Source of the DNA: Oscillospiraceae bacterium UBA6370
GTDB lineage: Bacteria; Bacillota; Clostridia; Oscillospirales; Oscillospiraceae
Direction of reading: 5' to 3'
Assembly (NCBI GenBank): GCA_002437735.1
Contig: DJRC01000062.1
Span: 1-6,203 of the forward strand
Length of the DNA stretch: 6,203 nucleotides
Of the stretch, positions 1 through 4,985 are shown in pieces (within the stretch, counting starts at the first letter, position 1; each line of letters opens with the position of its first letter). Made by a program: the position numbers and the translations under genes. Below the pieces are notes generated by a model. That model was not told where the DNA came from and did no database searches. It saw only the letters and a list, made by a program, of their open reading frames with translations.

Positions 1-17
1 CGGAGGACATGGCGGCT

Positions 18-365
18 ATGGAAGAACAGAACGGCGGAGAAGTGACCGTAGAGCCGACGGAGAACGCCAAGACGCTTGTGGCGTTTCTGCGTTACGGAGT
101 GGAGCAGGCGCGGACGCGGGGCGAGCTTTGCCGTCTGACCGGTTGGGCTGACCGCGTTGTGCGGCAGGCCGTCGAGGACGCGCGGAAAGCCGCGGGCGAC
201 GACGGACCGTTCATCGTGACCGCCGTGGGCGGCAGGGGCTATTACCTCACCGACGATCCGGACGAGATCGACCGGCATTACCGCGGCGAATACGCCCGCG
301 CTATGTCTATCCTTGTGAGCACCAAGGGCGAGCGCCGCTATCTGAAAAAGCGAGGCCGCCTATGA
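18..365 (+). CDS. Small winged-helix-like DNA-binding protein (phage early region)
   Basis: This protein of about 115 residues has no family I can name with certainty. Its middle reads like a helix-turn-helix: TRGELCRLTGWADRVVRQAV, followed by a short helix and then a wing-like segment around VGGRGYYLTDD. The order of helices followed by a GRGYYL-type strand is typical of small winged-helix proteins in clostridial phages, so a DNA-binding or regulatory role is likely. The C-terminus is basic (KGERRYLKKRGRL). There are two in-frame ATGs, at 9 and 18. GGAGG at 2-6 lies 2 nt before the first and 11 nt before the second, so I prefer 18, but 9 (118 residues) is possible. The stop overlaps the next start (ATGA, 362-365), indicating translational coupling. 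Anything upstream is outside the window. Confidence 0.72.
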   Translation: MEEQNGGEVTVEPTENAKTLVAFLRYGVEQARTRGELCRLTGWADRVVRQAVEDARKAAGDDGPFIVTAVGGRGYYLTDDPDEIDRHYRGEYARAMSILVSTKGERRYLKKRGRL

Positions 366-550
366 CCTACCTGTGCAGCTGCTGCGGCGCGATCATTTAC
401 GAGCCGCGGGCGGTAACGAGCTGCGAAAACCTTGACGGCGAGAACGGCGTCGAGTGGCGGACAGACCTTTTCTGCCCCGAGTGCGGGGCAGAGGAAATCT
501 ATTTTGAAGAATGGGAGGAGACCGAAGATGATAACGAAGATACCGATTGA
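362..550 (+). CDS. Small zinc-ribbon-like protein, 62 aa
   Basis: This short acidic protein carries two cysteine knuckles, CSCCG near residues 5-9 and FCPECG near residues 37-42, the pattern of a zinc ribbon that would bind one zinc ion. The last ~20 residues are almost all acidic (EEWEETEDDNEDTD), so the C-terminal tail is probably disordered. The gene starts within the stop of the preceding gene, with GAGG at 352-355 giving 6-nt spacing. Its 3' end overlaps the exonuclease start by 23 nt and contains that gene's Shine-Dalgarno sequence. The role is unknown; small zinc-ribbon proteins are common in the early regions of clostridial phages and may bind nucleic acid or protein. It is unlikely to be a shadow ORF, given the cysteine spacing and the coupled position. 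Confidence 0.72.
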   Translation: MTYLCSCCGAIIYEPRAVTSCENLDGENGVEWRTDLFCPECGAEEIYFEEWEETEDDNEDTD

Positions 551-1511
551 CGGCATGAGCCGTGAGGAATGGCTCGCGGAGCGCCGAAAGAGCCTCGGCG
601 GGAGCGACATGGGCGCTGTGCTGGGGCTGAACAAATACCGCTCCCCGTATGCGGTATGGGCGGAGAAAACGGGGCTGATCGGCGAGACGCCCGACAACGA
701 AGCCATGCGGCAGGGCCGCGATCTGGAAGAGTATGTCGCGTGCCGCTTCGAGGAGGCAAGCGATAAGGTCGTCCGGCGTGTGAATTACATTCTGCGCAAC
801 GACGACGCGCCGCATCTCCACGCGAACATCGACCGCCGCATTCTCAAAGAGAGCGCCGGTCTGGAGTGCAAAACCGCCTCGGCGTTGAGCATGAAGAGCT
901 ACGTCGGCGGCGAGTTCCCTGAAAGCTACTATGCGCAATGCGTGACCTACCTCGCCGTGACCGGTTGGAAGCGCTGGTATCTGGCGGCGCTGGTGCTGAA
1001 CAAGGCGTTCTTTATCTATCAGGTCACGATTGTGCCGGACGACGAATGCCCCGCGTGGTGCGAGAGCAGCATCTATGTCTCGCCGGATGAGATCGCAGCG
1101 CTCAAACGCTGCGCGGCGGACTTCTGGACGGATCATGTCGAGACCGGAGAGCCGCCCGCTCTGGACGGCGCAGAGGGCACCACGGAAATGCTGGAAACGA
1201 TCTATGCCGGAGGCGGCGGCTGCGTGGAGCTGTTCGGCAGAGAGACCGCGCTCGCGCAGTATTTCGAGCTGACCGACGAAAAGAAAGAGCTGGAAACGCG
1301 CATTGAGACCATCAAGCAGACCATCATGCAGGACATGGGCGACGCGGAACGCGCCGAGTGCGGGCGCTATTCCGTTTCATGGGCGGCGCAGAGCCGCTCC
1401 ACCTTTGACGCAAAGGCATTCGCAAAAGACTATCCCGACGCAGACCTCGGCAAGTATTACAAGCAAACCACATTCAGAAGATTTTCGATTAAGGAGGACA
1501 AAGCATCATGA
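528..1511 (+). CDS. YqaJ-type phage exonuclease (PD-(D/E)XK), RecT partner
   Basis: This 327-residue protein matches the YqaJ viral recombinase (lambda-exonuclease-like) family. These enzymes digest one strand of double-stranded DNA ends so that a RecT-type annealase can load on the exposed strand. Visible motifs, numbered from the chosen start, are GGSD at 24-27, GRDLEE at 63-68, a metal-binding-type HANID with Asp102, the catalytic ECK at 113-115 in LECKTAS, and the conserved YYAQ at 134-137. The nuclease core fills the first ~200 residues. The remainder includes a segment rich in charged residues (EKKELETRIETIKQ) that looks helical or coiled-coil. The start at 528 is chosen because GGGAGGAG (513-520) lies 7 nt upstream and the protein then begins in the normal family way; the frame is open further upstream to 432 but that part is not family-like. 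The stop overlaps the recT start by ATGA, so the two are probably translated together. Confidence 0.93.
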   Translation: MITKIPIDGMSREEWLAERRKSLGGSDMGAVLGLNKYRSPYAVWAEKTGLIGETPDNEAMRQGRDLEEYVACRFEEASDKVVRRVNYILRNDDAPHLHANIDRRILKESAGLECKTASALSMKSYVGGEFPESYYAQCVTYLAVTGWKRWYLAALVLNKAFFIYQVTIVPDDECPAWCESSIYVSPDEIAALKRCAADFWTDHVETGEPPALDGAEGTTEMLETIYAGGGGCVELFGRETALAQYFELTDEKKELETRIETIKQTIMQDMGDAERAECGRYSVSWAAQSRSTFDAKAFAKDYPDADLGKYYKQTTFRRFSIKEDKAS

Positions 1512-2332
1512 AAGAGGGACTTATCCAGAACGCGCAGACCACGCAGGCCGTGAAGAGCGGCAAGACGCCGACGATGCAGGACTACATCAAGAAGATGGAG
1601 GGTGAGATCGCAAAGGCGCTGCCAAGCGTCATTACGCCGGAGCGCTTTACCCGCATCACACTCTCCGCGCTCAGCGCGAACAAGCAGCTTGCGCATACCA
1701 CGCCGCAGAGCTTCCTCGGCGCGATGATGACCGCCGCGCAGCTCGGCATGGAGCCGAACACCCCGCTTGGGCAGGCGTACCTGATCCCCTACAAGAACCA
1801 CGGCACGTTGGAGTGCCAGTTCCAGCTCGGCTATAAAGGCCTTATTGATCTGGCGTACCGCAGCGGAGAGGTCAACATCATTCAGGCGCAGGTGGTTTAC
1901 GAGAACGACGAGTTTGAGTACTCCTTCGGTCTGGAACCGAAGCTCACCCACCGTCCTGCAAGCGGCGTGCGCGGAGAACCGCGCTTTGTCTACGCCATGT
2001 TCCGCACAAAGGACGGCGGCATGGGCTACGACGTGATGAGCGTGGAGGATATTCGCGCCCACGCGAAGAAGTTCAGCAAGGCGTACGCGAACGGCCCGTG
2101 GCAGACCAACTTCGAGGAAATGGCGAAGAAAACCGTTTTGAAGCGCGTACTGAAATACGCTCCGCTCAAGAGTGATTTCGTCCGCGCGGTAGCGGCAGAC
2201 GAGACGGTCAAGACGAAGATCGACGCGGATATGTATTCCGTGCCGGACGAGACCGTGATCGAGGCGGAGGGCTACGAGGTAGACGAGAGCACCGGCGAAG
2301 TGATCGACAACGAACAGGCGGCGGAGCAGTAA
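1508..2332 (+). CDS. recT: RecT family single-strand annealing protein
   Basis: This 274-residue protein is a RecT-family recombinase, which coats single-stranded DNA and anneals complementary strands or invades duplexes in phage recombination. Family signatures are clear: AAQLGMEPNTPLGQAYLIPY around residues 75-94, FQLGYKGLIDLA at 105-116, and the C-terminal core WQTNFEEMAKKTVLKRVLKY starting near residue 198. The length fits the family. The tail after about residue 235 is strongly acidic, as in many RecT proteins. The start has AAGGAGG at 1491-1497 with 10-nt spacing and overlaps the exonuclease stop. Exonuclease plus RecT is the classic two-gene recombination module. No single-strand-binding protein gene follows it within the window. 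Confidence 0.96.
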   Translation: MKEGLIQNAQTTQAVKSGKTPTMQDYIKKMEGEIAKALPSVITPERFTRITLSALSANKQLAHTTPQSFLGAMMTAAQLGMEPNTPLGQAYLIPYKNHGTLECQFQLGYKGLIDLAYRSGEVNIIQAQVVYENDEFEYSFGLEPKLTHRPASGVRGEPRFVYAMFRTKDGGMGYDVMSVEDIRAHAKKFSKAYANGPWQTNFEEMAKKTVLKRVLKYAPLKSDFVRAVAADETVKTKIDADMYSVPDETVIEAEGYEVDESTGEVIDNEQAAEQ

Positions 2333-2356
2333 TGCTCCCCGCCGGAGGAGACAGCT

Positions 2357-2791
2357 ATGATACCTTGGGTACAAGTTTACAGCAATCTGCCCCAGCACCC
2401 TAAAACCTCACGGCTCGCGGAGGAGCTGAAGCTCACGAGCGCAGCCATTGATCCGAACGTGATAGCCGTGGGCCTCCTCGTCAGCCTCTGGACATGGGCG
2501 ATCCAGAACGCTTACAGCGGCGATCTGAGCGAGTGCAGCGCCCGCACGATTGCCAATGCCTGCCAGTGGCGCAAGAAGCCGGAAATGCTGGTGGAGGCGC
2601 TGAAAAAGGCGGGCTGGCTGGACGGGGACATGAAGCTGCACGATTGGGACGATTATTCAGTGATGTACCAAGAGTTGCAGGAGGACAGCAAGAGCAAGCA
2701 GCGAGAACGTCAGCGTAGATACCGCGAGCGGAAGAAGAACGGCGAAGCGCCCGCGTCACCATGTGACGATTGTGACGGCGAACAAACGTGA
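2357..2791 (+). CDS. Short phage replisome organizer (initiator) N-terminal domain protein
   Basis: This 144-residue protein resembles the N-terminal domain of phage replisome organizers, winged-helix proteins that bind the phage origin and start replication. Typical features are the opening WVQVYSNLPQHPKTSRLAEEL, the segment GDLSECSARTIANACQW around residues 55-71, and ALKKAGWLDG...HDWDDY around residues 81-100. A very basic stretch (KQRERQRRYRERKK, about 114-127) follows, probably for DNA contact. The DnaD/DnaB2-like C-terminal domain found in longer members is absent, so this is a short version. GGAGGAG at 2344-2350 gives 6-nt spacing. The last codons and TGA lie inside a cluster of GTNAC repeats that is probably the origin, and the next gene is a predicted helicase loader. 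The frame stays open for 25 codons past the TGA and repeats the peptide SPCDDCD, so the C-terminus may have been shortened recently. Confidence 0.85.
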   Translation: MIPWVQVYSNLPQHPKTSRLAEELKLTSAAIDPNVIAVGLLVSLWTWAIQNAYSGDLSECSARTIANACQWRKKPEMLVEALKKAGWLDGDMKLHDWDDYSVMYQELQEDSKSKQRERQRRYRERKKNGEAPASPCDDCDGEQT

Positions 2792-2834
2792 CAGCGTTAC
2801 GTTACAGTGACGTCACCATGTGACGATTGTGACG
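2754..2834 (+). repeat. GTNAC iteron-like cluster with a 24-bp direct repeat (candidate phage replication origin)
   Basis: Ten GTNAC pentamers lie between 2755 and 2833: GTCAC at 2755 and 2812; GTGAC at 2763, 2772, 2788, 2807, 2820 and 2829; GTTAC at 2796 and 2801. A 24-bp block is repeated exactly at 2754-2777 and 2811-2834, a period of 57 nt. Each copy contains the inverted repeat CGTCAC-CAT-GTGACG followed by ATT and another GTGACG. GTGACGTCAC at 2807-2816 is a perfect palindrome. Initiator-binding iterons within or next to the initiator gene are a common phage origin design (lambda O, SPP1 gene 38). The function is inferred from architecture and position; no binding data exist here. Confidence 0.6.
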
Positions 2835-2836
2835 CT

Positions 2837-2860
2837 ATACCTAACCTAACCATACCTAAC
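2837..2860 (+). repeat. CTAAC repeats in AT-richer DNA beside the iterons
   Basis: ATACCTAAC occurs at 2837-2845 and again at 2852-2860, with a further CTAAC at 2846-2850 and another at 2886-2890. The ~90 nt from 2835 to 2923 are about 40% GC by my count, clearly lower than the flanking genes. Next to the GTNAC cluster this could be the DNA-unwinding part of an origin, or a second set of protein-binding sites. This is an inference from position and composition. Confidence 0.4.
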
Positions 2861-2886
2861 AGTACATAAACGATACTGCCTACTTC

Positions 2887-2943
2887 TAACGATGGCGATG
2901 GAAATAGATATACTCTCTGCTCCTATCGAGCGCGCTATCGTTA
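2887..2943. repeat. Imperfect 11-bp inverted repeat between organizer and loader genes
   Basis: TAACGATGGCG at 2887-2897 pairs with CGCTATCGTTA at 2933-2943. Ten of eleven positions are complementary and the eleventh would be a G-U pair in RNA. The intervening 35 nt contain TATACT at 2909-2914, a possible -10 element, but I see no good -35 at the proper distance. It may be an origin hairpin, an operator, or an mRNA structure in the leader of the loader gene. Confidence 0.35.
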
Positions 2944-2961
2944 GATCTCTGGTAGACGAAC

Positions 2962-2967
2962 AGGAGG
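2962..2967 (+). promoter_or_regulatory. Shine-Dalgarno AGGAGG fixing the loader start at 2976
   Basis: AGGAGG lies 8 nt before the ATG at 2976. The in-frame ATG at 2892 has no comparable site, and translating from it would add 28 residues unlike the family. Confidence 0.8.
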
Positions 2968-2975
2968 CGAACTGC

Positions 2976-3329
2976 ATGACGAAAACCGAAACGGCGAAGC
3001 TGTTCACACTGCTCGGGCAGTTCTACCCGAACAAGGTGCCGACGGCAGAGCTTCGCTTTGCGTGGGAGCTTGCGGTGGAGCCGTATGCCTACGAGGACGT
3101 GAGAGCCGCCGCAATCGCCTACGCAAGAGAAAATAAATATTTCCCCGATGTGGCCGATATTACCGGAGGGCTTGCGCCTGTCCGGAATGACGGCGAAGAA
3201 CCGGAGCGCGGCGTGCGCGACTGGATGCGGAAATACATTCCGCCGGAGAACCCTGACAGCGTTTCCCGCTATGCGAGGCAGCACGGCATGACATGGCCGC
3301 AGGCTGCGGCGGCGCTCAGAGGGGCGTAG
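2976..3329 (+). CDS. Replicative helicase loader/inhibitor-like protein (G39P-like)
   Basis: This 117-residue protein resembles the small phage helicase loader/inhibitor group typified by SPP1 G39P, which binds the replicative helicase and delivers it to the initiator-origin complex. The first half fits the usual pattern: MTKTETAKLFTLLGQFYPNK, then an aromatic-rich helical stretch (LRFAWELAVEPYAYEDVRAA), then YARENKYFPDVADI. The C-terminal half is charged and probably flexible, ending in RQHGMTWPQAAAALRGA. The start is set by AGGAGG at 2962-2967. It sits directly after the replisome organizer and the candidate origin, matching the initiator-origin-loader order of SPP1. No helicase gene follows, so it may act on a host or distant helicase. 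The family assignment comes from recognised patterns and position and is moderately sure. Confidence 0.72.
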   Translation: MTKTETAKLFTLLGQFYPNKVPTAELRFAWELAVEPYAYEDVRAAAIAYARENKYFPDVADITGGLAPVRNDGEEPERGVRDWMRKYIPPENPDSVSRYARQHGMTWPQAAAALRGA

Positions 3330-3337
3330 GTGGTGAC

Positions 3338-3574
3338 ATGAGCGGCTATCGCGGCGGCTGCCTCGCCTGCCCGTTCTACTCGCGGGACTACAGAGACTAT
3401 CTCAACTGCGAGGGCGGGCAGCTCAAAATGCCGAAAGAGGCGCTTGACGACTACATGGCGCGGTACTGCGCCAACTCCACCGCATGGCGCAGCTGCACCA
3501 TTGCCCGCGCCCTGCTGCTGAACTACGAAAGGAAAGAACGACATGACAAACAAGCAAAAGATCGCCGAGCTTGA
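3338..3574 (+). CDS. Small Cys-rich phage protein, putative metal-binding, 78 aa
   Basis: This small protein has cysteines at residues 8, 11, 24, 44 and 53, arranged as CLAC, NCEGG, RYC and SCTIA. Together with the aromatic residues around them (CPFYSRDYRDYLNC, W50), this resembles a recurrent clostridial phage protein of unknown function with a probable zinc-binding site. The tail is basic (YERKERHDKQAKDRRA). The start at 3338 follows the previous stop by 8 nt, with AGGTGG at 3328-3333 as a modest ribosome-binding site; the frame is open back to 3293 but the upstream residues are low-complexity. The last 32 nt overlap the next gene, and the basic tail is encoded there. No specific function can be assigned. 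Confidence 0.72.
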   Translation: MSGYRGGCLACPFYSRDYRDYLNCEGGQLKMPKEALDDYMARYCANSTAWRSCTIARALLLNYERKERHDKQAKDRRA

Positions 3575-3956
3575 AAAGAAGCTGCGGCGCTACGAGAAAA
3601 AGATCGCGGATATGCAGAAGATCAACGCGAAGCTCGCCGCGGAGGTGGCAGAAATCCGCCGTGCGGACAGGATGCGGGCCGAGATGATACGGGCCATTCA
3701 AATCCGGCTGGCATTAACCTTTGGGAAAGACGTGCTCGATCCGGACGACGGCGTGAAGATCGCCAAAGAGTTGACCATCCTCCCGATCAACCCGAGGGAA
3801 CTTCTCGACAAGTATCGCATCGTGGGACGCATCGACAACCAGACCAGCAACTACGTCATTCGCGTCGATCAGATCGACGATCCGCTCGACAGCATGAGCG
3901 ATGAAGAACGAGCGGCGCTCGCAAAGGAGGCCGACAATGGCTCTGACGGCGGCTGA
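3543..3956 (+). CDS. Coiled-coil phage protein of unknown function, 137 aa
   Basis: I do not recognise a family. Residues ~3-52 form a long, highly charged helix with heptad-like spacing (KIAELEKKLRRYEKKIADMQ onward), very likely a coiled coil and so an oligomerisation or partner-binding segment. The middle (AIQIRLALTFGKDVLDPDDG) and the part to residue ~110 look like a small folded region. The tail is acidic (DDPLDSMSDEERAALAKEADNGSDGG). A purine-rich AAAGGAAAG lies just upstream as the ribosome-binding site. The gene overlaps the preceding one by 32 nt and the following one by 20 nt, so it is embedded in a translationally coupled series. Its position between the replication and packaging modules suggests an accessory role. 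Confidence 0.72.
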   Translation: MTNKQKIAELEKKLRRYEKKIADMQKINAKLAAEVAEIRRADRMRAEMIRAIQIRLALTFGKDVLDPDDGVKIAKELTILPINPRELLDKYRIVGRIDNQTSNYVIRVDQIDDPLDSMSDEERAALAKEADNGSDGG

Positions 3957-4389
3957 CGTGGCGAGAATGTCGCCTGCGGCGCAGAAGCAGATCGCCGCAA
4001 AGCTCGTCGGCGAGGCGCAGCGCAAGGAGCGGAAATACCACAACGAGCCGACGGTCTCGCACGGGATCACGTTCGACAGCAAGAAAGAGGCAAGGCGCTA
4101 CGAGGAGCTTTTGCTGATGCTCAAGGCCGGAACGATCCGCAGGCTCAAATTGCAGGTCGATTTCACCTTGCAAGAGGCATACACGACGCCGGAGGGCGAG
4201 AGGGTACACGCGATACGCTATCGCGCAGACTTCGCGTATGAGCGCCCTACAAGGCCGGACGCGGCGGGCGTGGTTTACTGGATTCCGGTCGTCGAGGACG
4301 TCAAGAGCAAGGCGACGGCGACGGACAAGTACCGCATGAAGAAAAAGCTGATGCTGGAGAAATTCAACATCACGGTCAAGGAGGTCTGA
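3937..4389 (+). CDS. DUF1064-family protein, predicted PD-(D/E)XK endonuclease
   Basis: This 150-residue protein fits the phage DUF1064 family (PF06356), small nuclease-like proteins often found between replication and packaging genes. Visible motifs are NEPTVSHGITFDSKKEARRY (36-55, including Glu51), LQVDFTLQ (72-79), YRADFAY (95-101, with Asp98) and VVEDVKS (118-124). Glu51, Asp98 and Asp121-x-Lys123 match the layout of a PD-(D/E)XK nuclease core. A branched-DNA or other endonuclease role is an inference. The start at 3937 follows AAAGGAGG (3923-3930) by 6 nt; the upstream in-frame ATG at 3901 would add 12 non-family residues. The gene overlaps its upstream neighbour by 20 nt, and its end contains the strong ribosome-binding site of the micro-ORF. 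Confidence 0.88.
   Translation: MALTAADVARMSPAAQKQIAAKLVGEAQRKERKYHNEPTVSHGITFDSKKEARRYEELLLMLKAGTIRRLKLQVDFTLQEAYTTPEGERVHAIRYRADFAYERPTRPDAAGVVYWIPVVEDVKSKATATDKYRMKKKLMLEKFNITVKEV
4378..4385 (+). promoter_or_regulatory. Consensus Shine-Dalgarno AAGGAGGT before a 26-codon ORF
   Basis: AAGGAGGT lies just before the ATG at 4391, with 6 nt between AAGGAGG and the start codon. It falls inside the last codons of the DUF1064 gene and is among the strongest ribosome-binding sites in the window. There is no other start codon that it could serve at normal spacing. Confidence 0.7.
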
Positions 4390-4390
4390 C

Positions 4391-4471
4391 ATGGAAAGAC
4401 CGATTGAGGTCTGCCGCCCCTGCGAGGAAGCGGAGAGGGCATTACAAGAAAGGAGGACTGACAATGCCTGA
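4391..4471 (+). CDS. 26-residue micro-ORF with a CxxC motif
   Basis: A short frame of 26 sense codons begins one base after the DUF1064 stop and follows a near-perfect ribosome-binding site. It encodes VCRPCEEAERALQERR after a five- to six-residue start, so a CxxC motif is followed by a charged helix. It overlaps the next start by 8 nt (ATG at 4464, TGA at 4469-4471), and the next gene's AAAGGAGG lies within it. It could be a real tiny metal- or thiol-binding protein, the remnant of a longer CxxC phage protein, or a leader whose translation couples DUF1064 to the zinc-ribbon gene. The strong ribosome-binding site and tight fit support translation; the function is unknown. Confidence 0.5.
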   Translation: MERPIEVCRPCEEAERALQERRTDNA

Positions 4472-4790
4472 ATACATTGAGCGCGAAGCGCTGCTTGCAC
4501 ATATCAAGGATTTGCCTACATGGTGGGCAGATGAAGGCGGATACTATGGCGGCCCTCAGAAACTGCCAGATGGTTTGTTTGAGCCGGAAGATATTATAGC
4601 AAGCATTGAAAATGCGCCCGCCGCCGATGTTGTGCCGGTGGTGCATGGGCGGTGGGGCGACAATGGCATACCGGGGTCTATACTTTGCGGATGCTCCGTG
4701 TGCGGCTTCACTTGCGGGGCAAGCAGCTTTTTCTACTGCCCCAACTGCGGGGCGAAGATGGACGGTGAACCATGTACGCCATCGAAGTGA
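4464..4790 (+). CDS. Phage zinc-ribbon protein, 108 aa
   Basis: This protein matches a small-protein type common in clostridial phages: an opening PEYIEREALLAHIKD, a middle ENAPAADVVPVVHGRW (about 50-64), and a C-terminal zinc ribbon. The ribbon knuckles are CSVCG at 77-81 and CPNCG at 92-96, with extra cysteines at 75, 84 and 104. It would bind a zinc ion, but its partner and role are unknown. The start at 4464 follows AAAGGAGG (4449-4456) by 7 nt; the frame is open to 4404 but lacks a good ribosome-binding site there. It overlaps the micro-ORF by 8 nt and the next gene by 19 nt. The segment after GAKMDGE (CTPSK) lies over the next gene's start. Confidence 0.85.
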   Translation: MPEYIEREALLAHIKDLPTWWADEGGYYGGPQKLPDGLFEPEDIIASIENAPAADVVPVVHGRWGDNGIPGSILCGCSVCGFTCGASSFFYCPNCGAKMDGEPCTPSK

Positions 4791-4972
4791 TCCGCGTTCG
4801 CCGCGACAAGCGCTATGCGATTCGCCGTGTGTGCGGCGCATACGCCGTGCCGGTCGAGGCCGTCGGCAAGAGCTACGCCACCGAGACCGAAGCGCGGAGA
4901 GCTGCGCAGGACATGGGCGTGAGCATTGAAGCCGTTGGCGACCTGTACCAGATATGCCGCCGAGGGAAGTGA
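4772..4972 (+). CDS. Hypothetical phage protein, 66 aa
   Basis: No family is recognised. The protein is basic, with a beta-like first half (MYAIEVIRVRRDKRYAIRRV) and a helical second half (ATETEARRAAQDMGV), which suggests a compact alpha/beta fold. It overlaps the preceding gene by 19 nt, and its ribosome-binding site is weak (GGTGA at 4764-4768), so it probably depends on translational coupling. Its TGA stop lies in the loop of the GC-rich hairpin that follows, marking it as the last gene before the non-coding break. Confidence 0.65.
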   Translation: MYAIEVIRVRRDKRYAIRRVCGAYAVPVEAVGKSYATETEARRAAQDMGVSIEAVGDLYQICRRGK

Positions 4973-4985
4973 AGCCCTCGGCGGC
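4956..4985 (+). terminator. GC-rich 11-bp hairpin, probable terminator
   Basis: GCCGCCGAGGG (4956-4966) and CCCTCGGCGGC (4975-4985) are perfectly complementary, with an 8-nt loop (4967-4974) that contains the stop codon of the 66-aa gene. What follows is TCCTTCC rather than a U-run, so intrinsic termination may be partial. It could also protect the 3' end of the mRNA. Its place at the end of the accessory genes and before a non-coding break supports a terminator role. Confidence 0.6.

Noticed and set aside
393..1136. Long minus-strand open frame opposite the exonuclease gene
   Set aside because: It lies antisense to a gene with clear catalytic motifs, has no ribosome-binding site evidence and its translation is Arg/Ala-rich without any domain; an antisense shadow in GC-rich DNA.
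1457..2398. Long minus-strand open frame opposite recT
   Set aside because: Antisense to an unmistakable RecT gene; the Leu/Arg/His-rich product has no recognisable domain.
2909..2914. TATACT as a promoter -10 for the loader gene
   Set aside because: No TTGACA-like -35 lies at 16-18 nt upstream, so it is mentioned but not called a promoter.
2892..2975. Upstream ATG start for the loader gene at 2892
   Set aside because: No ribosome-binding site there, and it would place coding sequence across the origin-like inverted repeat; AGGAGG at 2962-2967 supports 2976.
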